Assembly: GCA_017545325.1 (NCBI GenBank)
Contig: JAFWOX010000078.1
Span: forward strand, 1-17,404
Origin: Oscillospiraceae bacterium
GTDB lineage: Bacteria > Bacillota_A > Clostridia > Oscillospirales > Oscillospiraceae
Length of the DNA stretch: 17,404 nucleotides
Reading direction: 5' to 3'
The position numbers were made by a program, and so were the translations under genes. Shown here in pieces: positions 6,682 to 14,149 of the stretch. Within the stretch, counting starts at the first letter, position 1. Each line of letters starts with the position of its first letter. The notes below the pieces were generated by a model, which worked only from the letters and a program-made list of their open reading frames with translations, searched no databases and had not been told where the DNA came from.

Positions 6682-7212
6682 ATGAAATTGATTGTGATCG
6701 ATATGCAGAAAGCGCTCATGGACGACGAACTCTATAATTTTTACGGTCTGGTCGAGAATATCACGAACATCATCCGGGAAGCCAGGGAGAACCGAGTCGA
6801 AGTCATCTATGTCCAGCACGATGCCGGTTCCGGCACAGGATTTTCCGTCGGCGATGAAGCCTTTGAGATCGCGGACGAGGTTGCGCCGCACAAAGGAGAG
6901 AAAGTGTTCGTCAAAAGAATCAACAGCTGCTTCGGGAACAGGGATTTCACCGCCTACCTGGAAGAAGCGAAGGACGATACCCTGATGATCGTCGGTCTGC
7001 AGACGAATTTCTGCATCGACGCTACCGTGAAATCCGCGTTTGAAAGGGGATATCGCGTCATTGTTCCGGAAGGAACGAACTCCACCTTTGACAATCCCTA
7101 TATGACAGGAAAAACGACCTGCGAATATTACTTCAACGAAGTGTGGCCGGAGCTGTTCGCGGAATGCGTCTCCTTGGACGAGGCCGCCGCATTGATCCGG
7201 AAACATCGGTAA
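6682..7212 (+). CDS. Isochorismatase-family cysteine hydrolase
   Basis: 176 residues. The fold and catalytic triad of the isochorismatase-like hydrolases are visible: Asp7 in VIDMQ, Lys78 in KVFVKR, and nucleophile Cys111 in GLQTNFCID, following the loop expected to contain the non-proline cis-peptide. Family members hydrolyse nicotinamide, isochorismate, N-carbamoyl compounds or related amides; which one cannot be told here. No signal peptide is present, so it is cytosolic. The ATG at 6682 is chosen because AAGGAG ends nine bases before it and the frame upstream does not resemble the family. It is a stand-alone gene between its own promoter and the shared terminator at 7248-7297. Its base composition is slightly more AT-rich than the neighbours. 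Confidence 0.9.
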   Translation: MKLIVIDMQKALMDDELYNFYGLVENITNIIREARENRVEVIYVQHDAGSGTGFSVGDEAFEIADEVAPHKGEKVFVKRINSCFGNRDFTAYLEEAKDDTLMIVGLQTNFCIDATVKSAFERGYRVIVPEGTNSTFDNPYMTGKTTCEYYFNEVWPELFAECVSLDEAAALIRKHR

Positions 7213-7247
7213 GGAAACGGCTTGAATCCCAAGGAAGCAAGAAAATA

Positions 7248-7297
7248 CGAGGCTGTCTTCCCAAAGAGGGAGGACAGCCTCGAAGCTTGTTTTTTTG
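7248..7297. terminator. Bidirectional terminator between isochorismatase-like gene and rplT
   Basis: A 10-bp perfect stem CGAGGCTGTC / GACAGCCTCG is followed on the plus strand by a run of seven T and on the minus strand by TATTTTCTTG. It serves both convergent transcripts. Confidence 0.85.
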
Positions 7298-7299
7298 GT

Positions 7300-7653
7300 T
7301 TACCGGGCGGCCTTGGCCTTCTCCGCCAGCGCGGTGAAGGCGGCGGGATCGTGGATAGCGATCTCGGAGAGCATCTTCCGGTTCATTTCAATGCCGGCGA
7401 GCTTCAGACCATGCATGAAGGTGGAATAGTTCATCCCGTTCAGCTTGCAGGCGGCGCTGATGCGGGTGATCCACAGGCTGCGGAAATCACGCTTCTTCTG
7501 CTTTCTGCCGATATAGGCATAGTTCCCGGACTTCATGACGGCCTGGTTAGCCATCTTGAAGTGCTTGGACTTGCTGCCCCAATAACCCTTGGCGAAGCCG
7601 AGGATCTTCTTTCTTCTTTTGCGCGTCATGAGAGCGCCTTTGATTCTGGCCAT
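7300..7653 (-). CDS. 50S ribosomal protein L20
   Basis: 117 residues, the normal L20 length. The N-terminal basic arm ([16 protein letters not shown]) and the conserved core [20 protein letters not shown] are diagnostic. L20 binds 23S rRNA early in large-subunit assembly and in Firmicutes also represses its own infC-rpmI-rplT operon by binding the leader RNA (established knowledge). It is the last gene of that operon here; GGAGG precedes the ATG by 8 bases. Confidence 0.98.
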   Translation of the reverse strand: MARIKGALMTRKRRKKILGFAKGYWGSKSKHFKMANQAVMKSGNYAYIGRKQKKRDFRSLWITRISAACKLNGMNYSTFMHGLKLAGIEMNRKMLSEIAIHDPAAFTALAEKAKAAR

Positions 7654-7693
7654 TTCCTGTTCCTCCTATATGAAGCAGTAATTGTTGTTTGGT

Positions 7694-7891
7694 TTATTTG
7701 TAGGGGATCATCTGCCGGATCGCCGCCACGTTGGTGACGTCCGCGTAGGTTCCGTGGCGCAGGCCTCTCTTGCGCTTGGTGACCTTCTTGGTGAGGATAT
7801 GGCTCTTAAAGGCGTGTGCGCGCTTAACCTTACCGGTTTTGGTCAGGTTGAATCTTTTCTTTGCGCCGCTGTGGCTCTTCAGCTTGGGCAT
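7694..7891 (-). CDS. 50S ribosomal protein L35
   Basis: 65 residues and very basic. It begins [14 protein letters not shown], the standard L35 signature, and ends with RQMIPYK. It is a structural protein of the large subunit. It lies 40 bases from each of infC and rplT, in the conserved infC-rpmI-rplT order, with a GGAAGGAG ribosome site. Confidence 0.98.
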   Translation of the reverse strand: MPKLKSHSGAKKRFNLTKTGKVKRAHAFKSHILTKKVTKRKRGLRHGTYADVTNVAAIRQMIPYK

Positions 7892-7931
7892 GGTAGCTTC
7901 TCCTTCCGTATGATTACATTGCTGGATCAGG

Positions 7932-8449
<518 letters not shown>

Positions 8450-8450
<1 letters not shown>

Positions 8451-8590
8451 GCTCAAACACCTCCAAATCAGTGTGCGCGGGCCAAAAGGCCCGCGCACAC
8501 AAAGATTCCCCGAAGGGGAAAAACTCCGTGTTGACCGCGGCGCAGCTTCTGGCCGGGTGAGACGGCAAAGCCGTCTGCTTCCTTTTATCT
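8450..8590 (-). promoter_or_regulatory. Structured leader of the infC-rpmI-rplT operon
   Basis: Between the predicted transcription start (near 8589) and infC the RNA holds three clear hairpins: AGACGGC/GCCGTCT with a 3-base loop (8560-8576), TTCCCC/GGGGAA (8506-8520), and a perfect 13-bp stem GTGTGCGCGGGCC / GGCCCGCGCACAC with a 4-base loop (8471-8500). The last stands six bases from the ribosome site and lacks a T tail. By position this is the equivalent of the L20-controlled leader of other Firmicutes, but I could not match it to the known L20-leader consensus. Confidence 0.6.
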
Positions 8591-8595
8591 CTGTT

Positions 8596-8624
8596 ACTAT
8601 AGCAGGGGAGTGAGGGATTGTCAA
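8596..8624 (-). promoter_or_regulatory. Near-consensus sigma-A promoter for infC-rpmI-rplT
   Basis: Reading leftward: TTGACA (8624-8619), 17-base spacer, TATAGT (8601-8596). Ten bases separate it from the stop codon of the upstream reading frame. It rules out the longer infC frame that would begin at 8624. Confidence 0.9.
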
Positions 8625-8633
8625 GAGTATTTT

Positions 8634-8888
8634 TTAGTTCACGAACAGCGCTTCCCGCTTGGAGTAGTAGCTCCGGTTCACAAAGAGCAGAATAAGCGAG
8701 CAGACGAGGTTAAGCAGGGCGTAGCGGAAGGTGCTCACCCCCAGGGAGGCGGAGGCAGCAGCATAGAACAGGAGACTCAGGACAATGTACACGCCGTAAA
8801 ACACCGTCAGCAGATTGGGCGCGCTCTCCCGGAACTTGCTCAGCCGCCGGTAGACCACGAACTGGAAGCCCCCAAAGCCGACGCTCAT
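8634..8888 (-). pseudogene. C-terminal membrane part of the zinc-ribbon protein, displaced by frameshift
   Basis: 84 codons from the ATG at 8888. The sequence holds an amphipathic/hydrophobic start (MSVGFGGFQFVVYRRL), then two membrane segments (about residues 27-50 and 56-70) and ends in KREALFVN. It reads as the direct continuation of the frame at 8885-9310: restoring one G in the GGG at 8895-8897 joins VLNIL to GCIMSVGFGGFQFVVY, one intact membrane helix. As it stands it could be translated only by coupling, since its ATG overlaps the upstream TGA (ATGA). I favour a single gene broken by deletion or sequencing error. No ribosome site of its own is evident. Confidence 0.6.
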
Positions 8889-9310
8889 GATGCACCCAGG
8901 ATATTCAGCACCTTCATCCGGGGGAACTGCCGATAGACCATATTGGGGTCCAGGTCCCGGATCAGGTACTCCTGGCCGGAGATGCGCAGGATGCCGCCGA
9001 TGACATTCACCACCCCACCCAAGATGAGCAGCACCAGAAGGACATGGTGCCATTTCATGGGCATCACGGCGGCTTCCGTATAGGCATTGCTTGCAGGCGG
9101 CTTTTCTCCTGGCGCGGGAGTGGTCCCACTGGCTGCGCCGCACTGGGGGCAGAACCGCTTACCGCTGTTATACCTTGTTCCGCAGACCTTGCATACGGTC
9201 ATGGGTTTACTCAGCTCCGGCGGTTTTGCTCCCCCAACGGGTTTGCCGCAGCCGGGACAGAATCTTTTCCCGTCCGCAAATCGGGTTCCGCAGACCTTAC
9301 AGATCGCCAT
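8885..9310 (-). CDS. Double zinc-ribbon membrane protein, N-terminal part (frameshifted gene)
   Basis: 141 residues. Two tandem zinc ribbons, CKVCGTRFADGKRFCPGCG and CKVCGTRYNSGKRFCPQCG (residues about 4-22 and 40-58), are near-identical copies and each has the CxxC...CxxC metal site. A Pro/Ala linker and one membrane helix (HHVLLVLLILGGVVNVIGGIL) follow. Together with the next frame (8634-8888) it would make a protein of about 226 residues with two zinc ribbons and several membrane helices, a type of uncharacterised protein seen in Clostridia. The ATG at 9310 has an AAAAGGAG site six bases upstream. The frame stops abruptly at 8885 inside what should be the second membrane helix. Confidence 0.75.
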   Translation of the reverse strand: MAICKVCGTRFADGKRFCPGCGKPVGGAKPPELSKPMTVCKVCGTRYNSGKRFCPQCGAASGTTPAPGEKPPASNAYTEAAVMPMKWHHVLLVLLILGGVVNVIGGILRISGQEYLIRDLDPNMVYRQFPRMKVLNILGAS

Positions 9311-9420
9311 GGCGCTCTCCTTTTAAGACATCCTCACAGGGGCAGGCGGAACGGCGCGTCTCACGTAACGCCGTGACGGACAAAGGGAGACGATTGCCAG
9401 ATTAAAACCTGATCACATTT

Positions 9421-9449
9421 ATATTACTAGATATTATTGGAAATATCAA
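9421..9449 (-). promoter_or_regulatory. Promoter for the zinc-ribbon gene
   Basis: Reading leftward: TTGATA (9449-9444, 5 of 6), 17-base spacer, TAATAT (9426-9421, 4 of 6), in a notably AT-rich patch. It gives a leader of about 100 bases before the ATG at 9310; I see no recognised riboswitch in that leader. Confidence 0.65.
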
Positions 9450-9454
9450 GTCCG

Positions 9455-9489
9455 GAAAAAACAGAGGAAGCGGCGGCGCTTCCTCTGTT
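9455..9489 (-). terminator. Terminator of the folC-folT-folC operon
   Basis: A perfect 12-bp stem AACAGAGGAAGC / GCTTCCTCTGTT with a 6-base loop is followed on the minus strand by further T (six T in a row at the end of the stem). It lies about 20 bases after the stop of the second folC. Confidence 0.92.
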
Positions 9490-9507
9490 GACTCGCTCCG
9501 GGGATGA

Positions 9508-10800
9508 TCAGGGGGTGGTTTCTGCTTTTCCCCATTTCTCCACCGCCGCCCGCACCTGGCCGGAAAAATACAGGGAGCCCAGAGCCGCGGCGGCGCGGCC
9601 GGTATGGGCGGCCCGGGTCAGGACCCAGTTCACCCCCGCTTCGATGGTGGTGAAGGGGACGGCCTCGGCCCCGGTCTCCCGCCTGAGCAGGTCCGCCAGG
9701 GATACGGGCTTCATGGCCCGGGGATTGGGTGGCTCCACCGCGGCGAAGCCTGCGGCCATGGGGGCCAGAAGGCGGGCGATGCCCGCCACATCCTTATCCG
9801 CCATGACGCCTATCACGAACCAGAGCTTCTCTCCCCGGAAATAGGTGCGGAGGCTCTCCGCTGTGGCGGCCATGCCATGGGGATTGTGGGAGCCGTCCAG
9901 AATGAAGATGGGCTCCCGGCGGAGCACCTCGAAGCGCCCGGGCCAGCGGACGGAGGCAAGGCCTTCCCGGATATGCTCCTCCGCGATGCTCCAGCCCCTG
10001 GTCCGCAGCAGCTCCGCCGCGGTGATGGCCAAGGCCGCGTTCCTGGGCTGGTAGGTCCCCGCCAGGGGAACGAAGAGATCCTTATATGCGCCGTAGTCGA
10101 AACGGCAGCCCTCCAGTCCCGGACGAAGGTTTCCCAGCCGGGACAGATCGGGTCGGACCAGGGGACAGCCCTTTTCGGCGCAGCGGGCTTCGATCACCGC
10201 CTCTGCCTCGTCTCCGCTGCCATAGCTGGCCACGGCGCTGCCGGGCTTGATGATCCCCGCCTTCACGGCGGCGATCTCACCGGGCGTACTGCCCAGCACC
10301 CCGGTATGGTCCAGGCCGATGGCGCAGATGACCGCGGCCTCCGGGGCGGGAATGACGTTGGTGGCGTCCCATTCGCCCCCCATGCCCACCTCCAGCACGG
10401 CGATGTCGCAGCGCACATGGGCAAAATACCAGATGGCCAGGGCGGTCTCCACCTCAAACTGGGTGGGGGCGTCCTCCATAGCCTCCGCAATGGGAGCGAC
10501 GACCCTGACGGCTTCCTCAAGATCCTCCTCGGAGATATACTCCCCGCAGACCTGTATCCGCTCGTTCCAGGTCACCACATAGGGGGAGGTATACAGACCG
10601 GTTTTATACCCGGCTTTGGTGAGGATGGAGGCGAGGCAGGCGCAGACGCTGCCCTTGCCGTTGGTTCCCGCCACGTGGACAAAACGCAGCTGCTTCTCCG
10701 GGTTCCCCAGGGCGTCCAGCAGGGCCTGGGTCCGGGCAAAGCCGGGCTTGAAGCCCTGGAAGCGCTCCTGGGAGAAGAATTCAAGCGGGGTCATGTCCAT
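9508..10800 (-). CDS. Folylpolyglutamate synthase (FolC paralog, third gene of operon)
   Basis: 430 residues. The Mur-ligase-type ATP site GTNGKGS is at 45-51, followed by TSPYVVTWNERIQV, a GMGGEWDATN segment, LDHTGVLGST and DGSHNPHG in the C-terminal glutamate-ligase domain. FolC enzymes add glutamates to reduced folates, trapping them in the cell, and bifunctional members also join dihydropteroate to glutamate. GMGGEWDATN differs from the commoner GGRLDATN, which the paralog encoded at 11383-12672 keeps. ATG 10800 is chosen because AAGGAGG ends nine bases upstream; a start at 10845 would lie further inside folT. It overlaps the 3' end of folT by 20 bases, so translation is coupled. Confidence 0.92.
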   Translation of the reverse strand: MDMTPLEFFSQERFQGFKPGFARTQALLDALGNPEKQLRFVHVAGTNGKGSVCACLASILTKAGYKTGLYTSPYVVTWNERIQVCGEYISEEDLEEAVRVVAPIAEAMEDAPTQFEVETALAIWYFAHVRCDIAVLEVGMGGEWDATNVIPAPEAAVICAIGLDHTGVLGSTPGEIAAVKAGIIKPGSAVASYGSGDEAEAVIEARCAEKGCPLVRPDLSRLGNLRPGLEGCRFDYGAYKDLFVPLAGTYQPRNAALAITAAELLRTRGWSIAEEHIREGLASVRWPGRFEVLRREPIFILDGSHNPHGMAATAESLRTYFRGEKLWFVIGVMADKDVAGIARLLAPMAAGFAAVEPPNPRAMKPVSLADLLRRETGAEAVPFTTIEAGVNWVLTRAAHTGRAAAALGSLYFSGQVRAAVEKWGKAETTP

Positions 10801-11386
10801 CGGGCTTCTCCTCCTTCCGCTCCTTCCAGAGCCCGGCGCGCTCAAACAGCCTGGAGCGGAACAGGAGCCAGGTCAGCACCGAGTCGATGGCGAAGGTGAC
10901 GGCGAACTGGATGCTGCGGGTGGTGAGGAAATAGGTCAGGGTTGCGGAAAACCCCTCCGGCCGGGTATACACCGTGGCCAGGGACCAGCTCTGGTACAGG
11001 ATGGAGCCGATAACCACCGGGGGGAGATATACCAGGGCGATGCGCCAGAGCTCCGTTTTCCGGAAAAGCAGGAAGCGGAGCAGGCCGGGCAGGACCCCAT
11101 AGAGGATGGGGGGGACGCAGAAGAGCGGATTATAGCCGTAGCCGGAGAAGAGGCAGCCCACCAGGTCCGCCACGAAGCCCACGACGCCGCCCGCGATGGG
11201 GCCGAAGAGGACGCCGGCGAGATAGATGGGGATCGCCTCGATGGAAAAGCGGGTGAAGGCGTTGGGCATGGGGATGATCAGACGGGCGAAGATCACGGAG
11301 AGGGCGGCAAGCATGGCGCATACCGCCAGGGTTTTCGGCTTTTTCAGCGTGGTCGCCCACTCGGAAACGGTCATCCGGGTATTCAA
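10781..11386 (-). CDS. Folate-family ECF transporter S component (FolT)
   Basis: 201 residues and strongly hydrophobic, with about six membrane segments. The N-terminal cytoplasmic stretch is followed by KTLAVCAMLAALSVIFARL, then RFSIEAIPIYLAGVLFGPIAGG and a GFVADLVGCLFSGYGYNP segment. This R-F-x-x-x-IP, GP-x-x-G, AD-x-x-G pattern is that of the FolT S components, which bind folate and dock with a shared energising module (EcfT plus two ATPases, encoded elsewhere). The TTG at 11386 overlaps the TGA of the upstream folC (TTGA), with GGGAGG eight bases before it. An ATG four codons further in is an alternative. Its position between two folC genes under a THF riboswitch strongly supports folate as the substrate. 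Confidence 0.9.
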   Translation of the reverse strand: MNTRMTVSEWATTLKKPKTLAVCAMLAALSVIFARLIIPMPNAFTRFSIEAIPIYLAGVLFGPIAGGVVGFVADLVGCLFSGYGYNPLFCVPPILYGVLPGLLRFLLFRKTELWRIALVYLPPVVIGSILYQSWSLATVYTRPEGFSATLTYFLTTRSIQFAVTFAIDSVLTWLLFRSRLFERAGLWKERKEEKPDGHDPA

Positions 11387-12672
11387 AACACATTCCTCCC
11401 AAAATAGCTGCGGACATCCCCCACCTGGTAGAGGGAACCGAAGATGCAGAGGATATCCTGTTTGTCTGCTTCCTGCAAAGCGGCCTCGATGGCCGTGGGG
11501 ATGCTGTCAAAGGGCTGCACGGGGGTTCCGCTGTGATGCCGGATCACCTCCGCCAGCTCCTGGGCGCTGAGGGCCCGGTAGGAGGGGGGAGTCACGGCAT
11601 AGAACTTTTCCGCATAGGGGGCGGCGATATCGATGCTGGCGGTATAGTCCTTATCCGCCAGGACGCCTACCACGATCCGGAACTTCCGCCCGGGGAAGAG
11701 GGCGGCCATGGCTTCCGTCAGCGCCTCTGCCCCCTGGGGATTATGGGCGCCGTCCACGATGACGATGGGGTCCTTCCGCAGCAGCTCCAGCCGGCCGGGC
11801 CAGTGGGTCTCCCAGAGGCCTTCCCGCAGGGCCAGGTCGGAGATGTTCCAGCCGTGGCGCCGCAGATGCTGGATAGCGGTGACGGCGGTGCAGGCGTTGC
11901 GCACCTGGTATTTGCCCAGCAGGGAGATGCGAAGGTCCTCGTAGCCTCCAAAGTCGAAAACGGTGCCGTCCACGGTATTTTCCTTCACCACGGCCCTGCT
12001 GCTGTCGGAAATGGCGAAGGAGGCGCCTTTCGCCTCACAGGCCTTGCGGAAGACCTCCTCCACCTCGGGAGTCTGCCCATAGACCACCACGTCCCCGCCG
12101 GGCTTGATGATGCCCGCCTTTTCCCCAGCGATGAGGGGGAGGGTATCCCCCAGGAACTCCATATGGTCGAACCCGATGTTCACCATGACGGAGACTTCGC
12201 TCTGCTCGATGGTGTTGGTGGCGTCCAGCCGCCCCCCCATGCCCACCTCCAGGGAGACGATGTCGCACTTCTCCCGGCTGAACCAGCAGAAGCCCAGAGC
12301 GGTGATCAGCTCAAAGATGGTGGGCCGGCGGTAGCCCTTGGCCTGGACCCGTTCCGTGGCGGCGGCGATCTCCGTGGTGATCTCCGCCAGGGCGTCGTCC
12401 GGGATCTGCACCCCATTCACCTGGATCCGCTCATTGAAGCGCTGGATGAAGGGGGAGGTATACAGACCCGTCTTGTATCCGGCCTTCTGCAGGACGGAGG
12501 CGATATAGGCGGCGGTGGAGCCCTTGCCGTTGGTGCCCGCGATATGCACATACCGGCAGTCCTTGTGGGGGTCTCCCAGCTCATGCATGAGGGTCTCCAT
12601 CACGTTGCGCTCATAGACGCCGCCGGGATTCGGAGTGCCCAGGATATAATCCAGAGATTCCTGATAGTTCAC
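11383..12672 (-). CDS. Folylpolyglutamate synthase / dihydrofolate synthase (first gene of operon)
   Basis: 429 residues from GTG 12672. It begins (M)NYQESLDYI, like other FolC proteins. GTNGKGS is at residues 46-52, then TSPFIQRFNERIQV, EVGMGGRLDATN, FDHMEFLGDT and VDGAHNPQGA, all canonical. It adds glutamate to folate, and may also make dihydrofolate. The GTG start is supported by homology of the N-terminus and by GGAAGG eight bases upstream; a longer frame to 12726 would run through the terminator hairpin and is rejected. It is the first gene after the THF riboswitch. With the paralog at 9508-10800 it flanks folT. Confidence 0.93.
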   Translation of the reverse strand: MNYQESLDYILGTPNPGGVYERNVMETLMHELGDPHKDCRYVHIAGTNGKGSTAAYIASVLQKAGYKTGLYTSPFIQRFNERIQVNGVQIPDDALAEITTEIAAATERVQAKGYRRPTIFELITALGFCWFSREKCDIVSLEVGMGGRLDATNTIEQSEVSVMVNIGFDHMEFLGDTLPLIAGEKAGIIKPGGDVVVYGQTPEVEEVFRKACEAKGASFAISDSSRAVVKENTVDGTVFDFGGYEDLRISLLGKYQVRNACTAVTAIQHLRRHGWNISDLALREGLWETHWPGRLELLRKDPIVIVDGAHNPQGAEALTEAMAALFPGRKFRIVVGVLADKDYTASIDIAAPYAEKFYAVTPPSYRALSAQELAEVIRHHSGTPVQPFDSIPTAIEAALQEADKQDILCIFGSLYQVGDVRSYFGRNVF

Positions 12673-12720
12673 AAAAAAAGCCTTCCTTCCGTGCCCAAGC
12701 TTCGCTGGCACAGAAGGAAG
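12673..12720 (-). terminator. Riboswitch-controlled terminator that also contains the folC ribosome site
   Basis: On the minus strand CTTCCTTCTGTGCC pairs with GGCACGGAAGGAAG (14 bp with one G-U) around an 11-base loop, followed by GC and seven T, which run directly into the GTG start codon. The only purine-rich ribosome site (GGAAGGAAGG) is the 3' arm of this stem. The hairpin can therefore both stop transcription and hide the ribosome site. Confidence 0.88.
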
Positions 12721-12766
12721 ACACACGATACTCCCGGAGCGGGAGAACGGAGCTGCCGTATTGTGT

Positions 12767-12866
12767 CAGCGGACGCGATACCGCAACACAAATCCGGCTT
12801 CCGGATTTTTCGTCCGCGGGCGACTTCCCATCCCTGCGGCACTTGATGCGCGGCACCTACTCTGAC
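12767..12866 (-). promoter_or_regulatory. Tetrahydrofolate (THF) riboswitch aptamer
   Basis: Reading leftward, the sequence has the conserved THF-riboswitch blocks in order: AGAGTAGG, GCGCATCAAGTGC, GGGATGGGAAGTCGC, GGACGAA, a variable hairpin (AAATCCGG/CCGGATTT), then GCGGTATCGCGTCCGCT. The closing stem is GTCAG / CTGAC. These blocks match the class known to bind reduced folates and control folT or folate genes in Firmicutes. It lies between a promoter (12882-12910) and a terminator hairpin in front of folC-folT-folC. Repression by THF is the likely outcome (inference from the class). Confidence 0.92.
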
Positions 12867-12881
12867 TGTTTGATCGACTTG

Positions 12882-12910
12882 ATTCTACCCGCGTACCGGG
12901 GCTTTGTCAA
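12882..12910 (-). promoter_or_regulatory. Promoter of the folate operon
   Basis: Reading leftward: a perfect TTGACA (12910-12905), 17-base spacer and TAGAAT (12887-12882, 5 of 6). It is embedded in the last codons of the upstream glycosyltransferase gene; the -10 box includes that gene's TAG stop. Transcription would start near 12875, about 10 bases before the aptamer. Confidence 0.88.
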
Positions 12911-14003
12911 GGGTTTCCACGAAGCCGCAGAGATTTTCTGCGGCTTCCGGGCGGCTGAGGGCTGCCAGGGCTGCGCGCATGCAGTTCAGCCGCTCTCCGT
13001 CCTCCAGAAGCCGGATCGCCCGGGCGGCAACGGCCCTTCCGGAAGCGCAGTCCTGGGCGGAGTCGGCGGCGCCCAGGCCGGTCCAGAGGCGGAGATTTCG
13101 CTCCTCATGGCCGGGGATGGGCTTCGTGAGCAGGGGAGGCAGACCCGCCGCCGCCAGCTCCGAAAGGGAGAGACCGCCGGGCTTCGTGATGGCCAGATCC
13201 GCGGAGCGCATGTATTCCGGCAGGTCCCGGGTGAAGCCCAGCACCTTCAGCCGGCGGTTTTGGAAGGGCCGCAGCAGAAGGCGGAGGGGGCGGTTTTTTC
13301 CGCAGATGCAGATCGTCGTCGCCTTTTCCCGCCTCAGAGCCAGGGCGGTGGAAAAAATCCGGCCGTAGCCCATGGATCCGCCCATGAGGAGGATGATCCT
13401 GCCCTCGGGGAGGCCCAGGGCGGCCCGGGCCTCCTCCCGGGAAATCCCATACCGTTCCGGGCCGCGGATGGGAATGCCCAGGGGCAGGAGGAGCTCCCGG
13501 GGAATGCCCCGGTCCCGGAGCTCCGGACCCATGGCCTCCTGAGGGACGACCAGTCCGGCCAGCCCCGGGCAATCCTCCCAGTAAGGATGGAGGCAGTAGT
13601 CCGTATTCACCCCCAGAATGGGTGTTCGGATCAGACCCTGCTGATGCAGAGCGGCGAGAACCCTGGCGGCGAAGACGTGCATGGCAACCACGCTGTCCGC
13701 CTGCTGCTCCTGCAGAAAAGCCGCCGCCTTCGCATACAGCCAGGGCGGCAGGAACCGCTTTTCCCACTGGCGCCGGAAGGATTCGTCCCGCTCCAGGCGG
13801 CTGTATACCCGGCTGTACTGCGCCCGGAAACGCCTTGCGCAGGTGCGGTAGATGCGGTCGGTCAGCCAGCCGGGCACGCCGCAGGAGCGGTACAGGTCCG
13901 CCACCGCCGCCTGATGCCCCCGGCGCTCCAGGAACTCCCGAAGGGCGGCGGCGCAGCTGTTGTGCCCCTCGCCCGCGGTGACGCTGAGGATCAGTACGCG
14001 CAC
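12885..14003 (-). CDS. GT28/MGDG-synthase-like glycosyltransferase (MurG-fold)
   Basis: 372 residues. The N-terminus MRVLILSVTAGEGHN (GEGHN at 11-15) is typical of the monogalactosyldiacylglycerol synthase/UgtP family. The C-terminal half has LLMGGSMGYGRI, a KVLGFTRDLPEYMRSADLAITKPGGLSLSE-type donor site (about residues 275-305, with the KPGG motif) and GHEERN. Such enzymes transfer glucose or galactose from a UDP-sugar to diacylglycerol on the inner face of the membrane, giving glycolipids that can anchor lipoteichoic acid. No membrane helix is obvious; association would be peripheral. It is divergent from murC. No terminator follows, so its transcript would read into the THF riboswitch. The acceptor is inferred from family only. 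Confidence 0.87.
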   Translation of the reverse strand: MRVLILSVTAGEGHNSCAAALREFLERRGHQAAVADLYRSCGVPGWLTDRIYRTCARRFRAQYSRVYSRLERDESFRRQWEKRFLPPWLYAKAAAFLQEQQADSVVAMHVFAARVLAALHQQGLIRTPILGVNTDYCLHPYWEDCPGLAGLVVPQEAMGPELRDRGIPRELLLPLGIPIRGPERYGISREEARAALGLPEGRIILLMGGSMGYGRIFSTALALRREKATTICICGKNRPLRLLLRPFQNRRLKVLGFTRDLPEYMRSADLAITKPGGLSLSELAAAGLPPLLTKPIPGHEERNLRLWTGLGAADSAQDCASGRAVAARAIRLLEDGERLNCMRAALAALSRPEAAENLCGFVETLDKAPVRG

Positions 14004-14054
14004 GTCCCTTCACCTCCAGAAAACCCGGATCGGAGAGTTTTTTCTCCCGGGTAG

Positions 14055-14083
14055 TTGTAATCTCCGTCAAAACGGAATATGAT
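14055..14083 (+). promoter_or_regulatory. Promoter for murC
   Basis: TTGTAA (14055-14060, 4 of 6), 17-base spacer, TATGAT (14078-14083, 5 of 6). The leader is about 60 bases, with a GAGGGG ribosome site six bases before the ATG at 14150. Confidence 0.65.
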
Positions 14084-14149
14084 GGATACGGAACAAAGAA
14101 CACCGCCCCTGCCCCATTCCGGGGACACGGAGCAGAAGAGGGGAATAAC

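Noticed and set aside
8471..8500. Infc-leader hairpin as an intrinsic terminator
   Set aside because: On the minus strand it is followed by TGATTTGG, not a T run.
8451..8624. N-terminal extension of infC to 8624
   Set aside because: It would start inside the -35 box and run through the structured leader; the extra residues do not match IF-3.
12673..12726. Extension of folC to the ATG at 12726
   Set aside because: It translates the terminator hairpin and gives an N-terminus unlike FolC.
9604..12846. Long plus-strand frames opposite the two folC genes
   Set aside because: Antisense shadows; the minus strand carries complete FolC and FolT motifs, overlaps, ribosome sites and a riboswitch.
12843..14054. 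403-codon plus-strand frame opposite the glycosyltransferase
   Set aside because: No ribosome site, low-complexity translation, and it crosses the THF aptamer and folate promoter.
14004..14100. Promoter for the glycosyltransferase on the minus strand
   Set aside because: A TTGACG is present, but no acceptable -10 box is found 16-18 bases downstream.
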